The notes under the pieces: generated by a model
Databases searched by the model: none
Told to the model about the DNA's origin: nothing
What the model saw: the letters and a program-made list of their open reading frames with translations, nothing else
Shown: positions 57,890 through 64,000 of the stretch, piece by piece
How the letters are laid out: every line of letters starts with the position of its first letter
Numbering within the stretch: position 1 is the first letter of the stretch
Translations under genes and position numbers: made by a program
DNA from: Gp6-AA40 sp963772955
GTDB taxonomy: Bacteria > Acidobacteriota > Vicinamibacteria > Vicinamibacterales > UBA2999
Reading direction: 5' to 3'
DNA length: 64,000 nt
Assembly: GCA_963772955.1 (NCBI GenBank)
Contig: CAVYZF010000009.1
Coordinates: 620,001-684,000, forward strand

Positions 57890-58255
57890 ATGCCGAGACT
57901 CATCGAACGGCCCACGGTGGTGCAGGCCGCGGGGAACAAACCGAAGCAGATTCAGGAATTTGCCGGGCGCGTGAACTCTGGACATGGCGGCGTCAGCGTG
58001 GCACGCATGGTGTCGCCCGGCGGTTGGCTCGAGCCGGGGCAGCGGCCGCAGTTCGAGGAGATCACCGTCGTCCTGCGGGGCATGGTTCGCGTCGAGCACG
58101 AAGGCGGTGTCATCGACGTCCGCGCCGGCCAGGCAGTCGTCACCGCTCCTGGCGAGTGGATTCGTTACAGCAGTCCGGAGCCGGAGGGCGCCGAGTACAT
58201 CGCTGTGTGTCTACCGGCCTTCTCTCCTGATACAGTTCACCGGGATCCGGAGTAA
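57890..58255 (+). CDS. Cytoplasmic cupin-domain protein
   Basis: 121 residues from ATG 57890. A single cupin (GGWLEPGQRPQFEEITVVLR, EHEGGVIDVRAGQAVVTAPG, WIRYSSPEPEGAEY). Usual metal ligands are partly replaced (QRPQFEE in place of HxH...E), so it may not bind a metal. No signal peptide. The lipoprotein gene begins seven bases after its stop. The function is unknown. Confidence 0.82.
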   Translation: MPRLIERPTVVQAAGNKPKQIQEFAGRVNSGHGGVSVARMVSPGGWLEPGQRPQFEEITVVLRGMVRVEHEGGVIDVRAGQAVVTAPGEWIRYSSPEPEGAEYIAVCLPAFSPDTVHRDPE

Positions 58256-58262
58256 TGCACCG

Positions 58263-59069
58263 ATGGTGATGAGACTCGGAACAGTCTTGCTTGTTGTTTG
58301 TGCGATCGCCGCCTGCTCGCAGGGACCTCCACCACAGCCGGCGCCAGTGCCGTCGAAGCTCGAAGGGATGTGGAGCGATCCGCCGGCGACGGCGGTAGGA
58401 ACGTTCTGCTTCTTCGCGTGCACGGACGCAGGCATCGAAAAGCTGAACGCACTGCTCGACGATCCAGCCAACGACAAACGTCCGTTTCCCCAACTCCAAG
58501 CAGAAGCCGCCAAGTATCAAACCGACAACTACGTGCGCCCGAGACTAACTGAGGCGGCGCTCAAAACCTATCCGCTCGATCCAGCAGACGACCCGGGGCT
58601 CCTGCGCTGCGAGCCATGGGGGCTCGCAAAGCAGATGTTTGCGCCACACCAGTTCGAAGTCCGCCGGGTTGATGCGAATCGGATCGAGCTTCGCTACGGC
58701 GAATGGGAAGCCGTGCGCACGGTCTATCTCGATGGCCGCGCGGCTCCCGCCGAGCAACCGGCCAGCCGCCTCGGTCACTCCATTGGACGCTTCGAGGGTG
58801 ACACGCTGGTCGTCGAGACATCGCGCGTGGCCGCCGGCATCACGGGGTGGAATTGGCAGCACAGCGACCAATTCCGAGTGGTGGAACGGTTCACGCGTTC
58901 CGAAGACGGCAATACGTTGAATCTGACGGCGACGATCGAGGATCCAGGGAGCCTGAAGGAACCAGTAGTGGCCAGGAAGATCTGGCGGTGGGCGCCCGAT
59001 CAGAAGATCACGCCGTACGATGCCTGCGAGCCCGCGACTGACGTCAAGAGAGGGACGAGCGAGCCATGA
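58263..59069 (+). CDS. Lipoprotein of the 'GDTLVVET' family
   Basis: 268 residues from ATG 58263. A lipoprotein signal peptide (MVMRLGTVLLVVCAIAAC) ends in an IAAC lipobox. The mature part contains LEGMWSDPPATAVGTFCFFA, a GRFEGDTLVVETSRV core and VVERFTRSEDGNTLNLTATI, matching the secreted paralogues at 11984 and 17910. Its stop overlaps the DUF6152 ATG by four bases, so the two proteins are made together and may act together. The function is unknown. Confidence 0.85.
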   Translation: MVMRLGTVLLVVCAIAACSQGPPPQPAPVPSKLEGMWSDPPATAVGTFCFFACTDAGIEKLNALLDDPANDKRPFPQLQAEAAKYQTDNYVRPRLTEAALKTYPLDPADDPGLLRCEPWGLAKQMFAPHQFEVRRVDANRIELRYGEWEAVRTVYLDGRAAPAEQPASRLGHSIGRFEGDTLVVETSRVAAGITGWNWQHSDQFRVVERFTRSEDGNTLNLTATIEDPGSLKEPVVARKIWRWAPDQKITPYDACEPATDVKRGTSEP

Positions 59070-59512
59070 GACTGCTCCGCGTATTCCTGCCCGTTCTCTC
59101 GCTGCTGGTCCTTGCCGCGGTCACGACCAGCGCTCATCACGCGTTCTCGCCGGTCTATGACGGCAAGCGCACGATCACCGTCGACGGTGTGGTCACCCAG
59201 TTCCGGTTCGTGAACCCGCACGCGATGATGCTGATGGAGGTCAAGGACAAGACCGGGAAGGTCGTGACCTGGAACGTTGAGTTCGCGGGGCGGCTGAACC
59301 TCGAGGAAGCGGGCTGGAACGCGCAGACGATCAAGCCCGGCGAACACGTCAAAGTCACGGGCAACCCGGCGTGGAAGAGCGACCAGCGAATGGCCTTTGT
59401 GAAGTTGGTGCGCGCTGATGGTACGGCACTCGAGTCTGGCCGGGCGCAGCGCCTGAGCGCCATCGAAGAAGAACGGCGTCAGCGGGCGCAGCAACGTGCA
59501 CAACCGAAGTGA
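59066..59512 (+). CDS. DUF6152 secreted protein
   Basis: 148 residues. A signal peptide (MRLLRVFLPVLSLLVLAAVT) ends before SAHHAFSPVYD, so the mature N-terminus carries a His-His pair as in the homologue at 28333. The conserved QFRFVNPHAMMLMEVKD and WNVEFAGRLNLEEAGWN follow. A basic, Gln/Arg-rich tail closes the protein. It is translationally coupled (ATGA) to the upstream lipoprotein. Confidence 0.88.
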   Translation: MRLLRVFLPVLSLLVLAAVTTSAHHAFSPVYDGKRTITVDGVVTQFRFVNPHAMMLMEVKDKTGKVVTWNVEFAGRLNLEEAGWNAQTIKPGEHVKVTGNPAWKSDQRMAFVKLVRADGTALESGRAQRLSAIEEERRQRAQQRAQPK

Positions 59513-59520
59513 TCCCGGAT

Positions 59521-59583
59521 AACTCCCAACCTCAATCCCCAACTCCCACGATCGATCTGTTTGGGAGTTGGAGGTTGGCGTTA
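59521..59583. repeat. Inverted heptamer array AACTCCC/GGGAGTT
   Basis: The left arm (59521-59547: AACTCCC, AACCTCA, a 6-nt unit, AACTCCC) pairs with the right arm (59563-59583: GGGAGTT, GGAGGTT, GGCGTTA) over a 15-nt loop, between the convergent DUF6152 and VWA genes. It could also act as a terminator. Confidence 0.8.
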
Positions 59584-59596
59584 GCTTCTCAGTCGA

Positions 59597-61495
59597 TTAC
59601 CGTCGCGACTGAATCGAGCCGTCGCGGTTGCGCAACAACGAGGCGCGCTCGGCCAGGACGATGAACTCGCTGCGGTAACCCTCATTGTCGCGTCCGCGGA
59701 ATCGGCGTGCTCGTGCGACAGCGGCTTCGAAGCTGGCGGCGCCACTCTCGGGCGATCCGCGCAGCACCATGCCGAATTCTGCGACCGCGGATGCGAAGCC
59801 GACGTTGGCAGACATCGTCGCCGGGCGATTCATGACAACCCTCGTCAACAGGCTGCTCGTGTCGCCGTCGGGCGCCTTGTAGCGCACCTTCACCGTCAGC
59901 AGCTCACCCGACGATGCGGCACGCGTGGGTCGCGTCTCGCGTTGGTACCTGAGCGCATCGACGTCGGAGGTCGCGACCTTCACGCCAACGGGCACGATCT
60001 CATAGAGCGCCGTGACCGAGTGGCCGGCGCCGATCTCGCCGGCGTCCTTCTTGTCGTCGTTGAAGTCCTCGTTCTTCAGCACGCGATTCTCGTAGCCGAT
60101 CAGCCGATAGGCGAAGACCTCTCGCGGATTGAACTCGACCTGGATCTTGACGTCCTTCGCGATCGTGTCGAGAGTCGCGCCGGCTTCACGAACGAGTACT
60201 TTTCGCGCTTCGTGCAGCGTGTCGAGGTACGAGTAGTTTCCGTTCCCCTTGTCCGCCAGCCTTTCCATGGTCGAATCCTTGAGGTTGCCGGTGCCGACAC
60301 CGAGGACCGACAAGAAGATGCCGCTCTCGCGCTCGCGTTCGATCAGGCTGATCAGCTCGCTCTGATTGGTGACGCCGACGTTGAAATCGCCGTCGGTAGC
60401 GAGGATCACGCGATTGACGCCGCCGACGATGAAGTTGTCGCGCGCGACCTGATACGCGAGCGTGATGCCGGATGCGCCGTTGGTCGAGCCGCCCGCCTCC
60501 AGCTTCGCGAGCGCCTGGTGGATGCGGTCCTTGTGGTCGCCAGTGGTTGACGGCAGCACGAGGCCGCTTGCGCCCGCGTAGACGACGATCGCAACGCGGT
60601 CGCGCTCGCTGAGCACGTCGGTCAGCATGCGCATCGCGGTCCGCACCAGGGGCAGCCTGTCCGGCGGCATCATAGAGCCGGAGACATCGAGCAGAAACAC
60701 CAGGTTGCGCGGCAACGGTTCGCGGTCGCCAGGGTCGCGCCCCTGCAGGCCGATCAGCGCAAGTCGATGCCGCGGATTCCACGGGCACGGCGTGAGCTCA
60801 GTTGTGATCGAGAAAGGCTCGTTCGACGCTGGCTGTGGATAGTCGAAGCGGAAATAGTTGACGAGCTCTTCGATGCGGATGGCGCCGGCAGGAGGCAGCA
60901 TGCCACCGGTGATGAACCGCCGCACGTTGGCGTACGACGCGGTGTCCACATCGATCGAGAACGTCGATAGCGGATCGGCCTCGACGCGGCGGAATCGGTT
61001 TTCCTCGATCTGATCGTACGCCTCAGTGTTGAAGCCCTCACGCCCGGGTAGAATGCCTCCGACGACGCCTCCCACGACGCCACCCGGAGTCCCTGCGACG
61101 CCCGCGAATCGATGGAGGCTCGACTGCGCGTCCACGACGGGTGTGTGGCCCGTGACGGTTATCGTCTCCTGGACGCCACCGATTCGCATCTGGATTGCGA
61201 GTGTCTCGGTGCGTCCACCCGCGAGCACGACCTTCGCGCGGACGCTCGTGAATCCGGCGAGGGTGACGAGGACGTCATACTCGCCAGAACGCAGTCTCGC
61301 GATCGAGAACTCACCGCGAGCGTCAGTCAGTACGGTGTGTCTTTCAGGCCCGGTTAGCTCGATGGTTACGCCGGGCAGGACGGCTCCACTGGCGTCAGTG
61401 ACGATTCCCGCGATCGCAGCGAGTTCGACTTGCGCGGCAAGGAGCGGGACGATGAACGCAGCGACGACAATAGAAGCCCAGATGCGAATACGCAT
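59597..61495 (-). CDS. Secreted von Willebrand factor A (YfbK-like) protein with carboxypeptidase-regulatory domain
   Basis: 632 residues from ATG 61495 (GGGAGGTGAAG upstream). A signal peptide (MRIRIWASIVVAAFIVPLLA) precedes a CarboxypepD_reg domain (VTDASGAVLPGVTIELTG...), a YfbK N-terminal domain (TFSIDVDTASYANVRRFI), a VWA domain with the MIDAS motif LLDVSGSMMP (near residue 300) and a DUF3520-type C-terminus. Such proteins bind other proteins through a metal ion at the cell surface. It converges on DUF6152 and is divergent from the gene at 61640. Confidence 0.9.
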   Translation of the reverse strand: MRIRIWASIVVAAFIVPLLAAQVELAAIAGIVTDASGAVLPGVTIELTGPERHTVLTDARGEFSIARLRSGEYDVLVTLAGFTSVRAKVVLAGGRTETLAIQMRIGGVQETITVTGHTPVVDAQSSLHRFAGVAGTPGGVVGGVVGGILPGREGFNTEAYDQIEENRFRRVEADPLSTFSIDVDTASYANVRRFITGGMLPPAGAIRIEELVNYFRFDYPQPASNEPFSITTELTPCPWNPRHRLALIGLQGRDPGDREPLPRNLVFLLDVSGSMMPPDRLPLVRTAMRMLTDVLSERDRVAIVVYAGASGLVLPSTTGDHKDRIHQALAKLEAGGSTNGASGITLAYQVARDNFIVGGVNRVILATDGDFNVGVTNQSELISLIERERESGIFLSVLGVGTGNLKDSTMERLADKGNGNYSYLDTLHEARKVLVREAGATLDTIAKDVKIQVEFNPREVFAYRLIGYENRVLKNEDFNDDKKDAGEIGAGHSVTALYEIVPVGVKVATSDVDALRYQRETRPTRAASSGELLTVKVRYKAPDGDTSSLLTRVVMNRPATMSANVGFASAVAEFGMVLRGSPESGAASFEAAVARARRFRGRDNEGYRSEFIVLAERASLLRNRDGSIQSRR

Positions 61496-61639
61496 GGCTT
61501 CACCTCCCAGGCAGGCGGTTGTTGTCGTCGATCCGGATCGGCGATGGCCGAGGCACATCGCAAAGCTCGTGCCTCCGTTTACCCTGACTGTGGCGTTAGA
61601 CACCGGAGCATTCTGAATGACCGACAGAGTCGATCAACA

Positions 61640-62428
61640 ATGCGATGGATCGGTGATCGCCTCTCATTGGATTGCGAAATTGTGATCAACCCGCGCCAGT
61701 CTCTCGCGTGTCTTCTCGCTCTGACGATGGGCGTCGGGACGTCCGTTCGGGCCCAGGGCGGCGAAGGTGCGCTAAGCGTCGAGGATGGAAATCGTATCGA
61801 GCCGATCGCGCGGGTGTCGGACGGCAAATGGATCTCGGACGTGAAGTGCGTGCCGACCGAGTCGCGCAACGCCGCGACGTCCGAGTCCTTGAGAGTCAGC
61901 GGGGAGATTCGTCAGTCGTCGCTGCGAGCGGTCGTGCCCGGTTCGCAGGAGTGGCTTCGACTGGCGCCGACGATTGTCGGACTCTTCGAACGCCGCGAGC
62001 GCGAGGAGCGCCTGTCGGACCGCACCTCGGATGCTCCGCGAGCGATCGATTGGATTTACGGAACCGAGGCTGGCGGGCAGCGGATGTACTACTTCGAAGC
62101 GTCGCGCCGCGTGTCGAGCGCGTCGCCCGATGTCGACCACGATACTGATCCTCCCGGCACTGTTCGAATCGCCGTGGCGGGCTTCCTTCACGACGCGCAG
62201 GGGCGACTGACGCCGCTTGGCACCAAGAGTGAGCTGCGGTGGGAGCAGGACGGGTTGCCTGCGGGTCCGAGTCGCCCAGACCTCACGCCTCTCGGCGTCA
62301 TCTCGTATCGCGGTCGATCGATCTGGGTGATGCGCGGGCAATCTGGTGCCAGCGGATGGTTCACGCTGTACGACGTGTCCACGGGTGGGACAAGTACGCT
62401 TCTCACGGCGCGAGCCGGCCGCTGTTAA
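61640..62428 (+). CDS. Secreted protein of unknown function
   Basis: 262 residues from ATG 61640; GTG 61682 is a better start for the signal peptide (INPRQSLACLLALTMGVGTS). The mature protein contains GKWISDVKCVPTESR, WIYGTEAGGQRMYYFEASRR and GVISYRGRSIWVMRGQSGAS. It looks beta-rich and periplasmic. I do not recognise the family. No partner is obvious; the GYD gene follows 42 bases downstream. Confidence 0.7.
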   Translation: MRWIGDRLSLDCEIVINPRQSLACLLALTMGVGTSVRAQGGEGALSVEDGNRIEPIARVSDGKWISDVKCVPTESRNAATSESLRVSGEIRQSSLRAVVPGSQEWLRLAPTIVGLFERREREERLSDRTSDAPRAIDWIYGTEAGGQRMYYFEASRRVSSASPDVDHDTDPPGTVRIAVAGFLHDAQGRLTPLGTKSELRWEQDGLPAGPSRPDLTPLGVISYRGRSIWVMRGQSGASGWFTLYDVSTGGTSTLLTARAGRC

Positions 62429-62470
62429 CCGAGCAGGGCGAGTGCTACCATCCCCGTCACAGGAGGCTGC

Positions 62471-62792
62471 ATGCCCAAGTTCATGATCAAGGCGTCTGTA
62501 CAACCCGGATGGTGTCCGCGGACTCCTCAAAGAAGGTGGGTCCAAGCGGAGAGCCGTGGTGCAGAAACTGATCGAGGGCATGGGAGGAAAGCTCGAAGCC
62601 TTCTACTATGCCTGGGGTGATGACGATGCGTTCATCATCGCGGACCTGCCGGATGCGACAGCGGGCATCGCGCTCAGTCTGCATGTCAATGCGTCCGGCG
62701 TGGTTCGCCTGGCGACGATTCCCTTGATCACCCCGGAGGAGATAGACGCGGCAGGCAAGAAGACGGTGAAATACAAGGCGCCAGGAGCTTGA
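62471..62792 (+). pseudogene. GYD-domain protein, one-base frameshift
   Basis: ATG 62471 follows a perfect AGGAGG. The first codons read MPKFMIKAS. One extra G at 62498 then breaks the frame; without it the protein continues YNPDGVRGLLKEGGSKRRAV and VQKLIEGMGGKLEAFYYAWG to a stop at 62792. That is a complete GYD protein of about 106 residues, a small dimeric-barrel family of unknown function. Apart from this base it looks intact, so a sequencing error is as likely as decay. Confidence 0.75.
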
Positions 62793-62795
62793 CCT

Positions 62796-62823
62796 GGTTG
62801 GTGGTTGGTGGTGAGTGGTTCGT
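62796..62823. repeat. Heptamer array GGTNNGT (4 units)
   Basis: GGTTGGT, GGTTGGT, GGTGAGT, GGTTCGT starting three bases after the GYD stop. The same pattern is found at 25256-25276. Confidence 0.75.
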
Positions 62824-62835
62824 AAGACCGTTCGT

Positions 62836-62861
62836 CCAGGCGAGCCTTTAGGCTCGCCTGG
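62836..62861. terminator. Perfect 11-bp hairpin
   Basis: CCAGGCGAGCC (62836-62846), loop TTTA, GGCTCGCCTGG (62851-62861). It sits 21 bases before the molybdenum-hydroxylase start. There is no T-run, so it may be a REP-type palindrome rather than an intrinsic terminator. Confidence 0.55.
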
Positions 62862-62882
62862 GGCTCTTGGAGTTAACTCTCA

Positions 62883-63338
62883 ATGATCAAGTTCACTGTG
62901 AATGGAACGGCCCGCACCTTTGATGGTGACGAAGACATGCCGTTGCTCTGGTATCTCCGTGACGATCTCCGGCTCACGGGGACGAGATTTGGCTGCGGCG
63001 CTGGATTGTGCGGCGCGTGCACCGTGCATCTGGACGGCACCGCCGTCCGCTCCTGTCAGACGCCGCTGCGCACGCTGCAGAACAAGCGCGTGGTGACCAT
63101 TGAAGGGCTCAGCGCTGATGGCAGCCATCCCGTCCAGAAGGCGTGGGTCTCGCATGATGTTGCGCAGTGCGGTTACTGTCAGACCGGCCAGATCATGCAG
63201 GCGGCATCGCTGCTGGCGCGCACACCCAACCCGACCGATCAGGAGATCGATCGCGCGATGACGGGAAACATCTGTCGATGCGGCACGTATCAGCGCATTC
63301 GAGCGGCGATCAAGACCGCGGCACAGGAGCGGGCATGA
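62883..63338 (+). CDS. [2Fe-2S] small subunit of a molybdenum hydroxylase
   Basis: 151 residues. The plant-type [2Fe-2S] site (FGCGAGLCGACTVHLDG plus a Cys in VRSCQTPL) occupies the first 75 residues, and the second all-helical cluster domain has QCGYCQTGQI and NICRCGTYQRIR. This is the small subunit of xanthine-oxidase-family enzymes, closest in size to isoquinoline 1-oxidoreductase alpha (IorA). It transfers electrons from the Mo site to an acceptor. Its stop overlaps the next gene's ATG (ATGA), and the catalytic subunit follows. Confidence 0.94.
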   Translation: MIKFTVNGTARTFDGDEDMPLLWYLRDDLRLTGTRFGCGAGLCGACTVHLDGTAVRSCQTPLRTLQNKRVVTIEGLSADGSHPVQKAWVSHDVAQCGYCQTGQIMQAASLLARTPNPTDQEIDRAMTGNICRCGTYQRIRAAIKTAAQERA

Positions 63339-64000
63339 GCGTCATCGAAAACGTCAGCCGTCGTCAATTCATCGGAGGCGTGTTCTCGACCGGCGCCTTC
63401 GTCCTCGCCGCACAGGTCTTGCCGAAGTCCGCGTGGGCACAGGCAGCAGGGCCCGCCGTCAAGACGAAGGCGGACACGGCGATGCTCAACCCCAGCGTCT
63501 ACCTTGGCATCGAGCCTGACGGCACGGTCTTCATCGTCACCCACCGATCGGAGATGGGGACGGGCATCCGCACGAGCCTGCCGCTCGTGGCGGCCGACGA
63601 GCTCGATGCCGATTGGAGCCGCGTCCGCATCGAGCAGGGCATCGGCGATGCGCGCTACGGCGATCAGAACACCGACGGTTCGCGATCGATCCGCGACTTC
63701 TACGTCGCGTTCCGGCAGGCTGGTGCATCCGCCCGCTCGATGCTGATCAGCGCTGCTGCGGCGCAGTGGAACGTGCCGGTCTCGGAGATCACGACGGCCA
63801 ATCATCAGGTGCGTCATCAGGCCAGCGGGCGCACGCTTGCCTATGGCGCGCTCGTGCCGGCGGCCGCGAAGCTCTCCGTGCCGAAGGCTGAAAGCCTCGT
63901 GTTCAAGCCGAAGAGCGCCTGGCGCTTCGTCGGTCAGCAGACGTCCACGTACGACCAGCACGACATCGTGACGGGTAAAGCGCAGTTCGGTCTCGACGTG
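63335..64000 (+). CDS. Molybdopterin-binding large subunit of a molybdenum hydroxylase (3' end outside window)
   Basis: 222 codons from ATG 63335 to the window edge, without a stop. A twin-arginine signal (NVSRRQFIGGVFSTGAFVLA) precedes the start of an IorB/aldehyde-oxidase-like subunit: NPSVYLGIEPDGTVFIVTHR, EMGTGIRTSLPLVAADELDA, QNTDGSRSIRDFY and the 'FVGQ' segment before the cut. IorA/IorB-type enzymes are exported as a folded complex through Tat and hydroxylate N-heterocycles or aldehydes. The rest of the catalytic domain is not visible. Confidence 0.92.
   Translation, partial: MSVIENVSRRQFIGGVFSTGAFVLAAQVLPKSAWAQAAGPAVKTKADTAMLNPSVYLGIEPDGTVFIVTHRSEMGTGIRTSLPLVAADELDADWSRVRIEQGIGDARYGDQNTDGSRSIRDFYVAFRQAGASARSMLISAAAAQWNVPVSEITTANHQVRHQASGRTLAYGALVPAAAKLSVPKAESLVFKPKSAWRFVGQQTSTYDQHDIVTGKAQFGLDV

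Overview
The window is a high-GC, gene-dense bacterial chromosome segment. Its content points to a soil Acidobacteriota, most likely the Vicinamibacteria/subgroup 6 (inference). The pointers are: a Ser/Thr kinase fused to a PD40 propeller and a stand-alone PD40 protein, two DUF6152 proteins and three related secreted 'GDTLVV' proteins, a remnant of the soil-associated TIGR03435 family, a remnant of a TonB-dependent receptor, paired tannase-family esterases, and several secreted PQQ-type enzymes. No rRNA, tRNA, CRISPR array, prophage or complete insertion sequence was seen.

Layout. 1-2.1 kb: end of a BamA/Omp85 barrel gene, a SurA-N-like exported protein and a CPBP membrane protease. 2.1-6.2 kb: an NtrC-type response regulator, its histidine kinase and a lipoprotein. 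6.2-9.4 kb: AdoCbl-dependent ribonucleotide reductase nrdJ behind tandem NrdR-like boxes. 9.5-14.5 kb: an MDR oxidoreductase, a secreted HpcH/HpaI-like protein, and a decayed stretch with a receptor remnant, two adjacent frameshifted genes and a MITE-like element. 14.5-19.5 kb: mutM, an ASCH-domain protein, a Tat-type amidase, a secreted protein and a matrixin-like protease. 19.5-23.6 kb: four co-directional genes (three zinc-ribbon proteins and an SPFH protein with a C-terminal excisionase-like HTH) resembling the Bacillus YdjG/YdjI pair. 23.6-34.8 kb: SDR, aminotransferase, PD40 protein, DUF6152, Tat-type alcohol dehydrogenase, PQQ-like propeller and receptor-type kinase. 34.9-41.8 kb: a histidine-rich membrane protein, diheme cytochrome c, a PQQ alcohol dehydrogenase with the Asp-Tyr-Asp lanthanide signature, a cupin, a cytochrome-PQQ fusion and a periplasmic binding protein, which together look like a periplasmic alcohol-oxidation module. 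42-45 kb: two tannase/feruloyl-esterase genes. 45-57 kb: murI, a small EamA protein, a GlcG-like protein, DinB, a MacB-like ABC efflux operon, a SWIB protein, an amidohydrolase, an ABC-2 exporter, a second histidine-rich membrane protein and an AlkB-like dioxygenase. 57-64 kb: HDOD, cupin, secreted proteins, a VWA/YfbK-like protein, a broken GYD gene and the start of a two-subunit molybdenum hydroxylase.

The most unusual signal is a set of about 14 short tandem arrays (period 7, sometimes 8, 9 or 18) at gene borders. Many are inverted repeats. Unrelated heptamers recur with the same architecture. In three genes an arm of such an array runs in frame into the start of the gene and encodes the hydrophobic core of the signal peptide, and in two of these the opposite arm encodes a lysine-rich stretch. 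I propose that these inverted repeats act as ready-made signal-peptide donors.

At least four genes carry one-base frameshifts, internal deletions or a lost stop. They may be true pseudogenes or assembly errors, and raw reads would be needed to tell.
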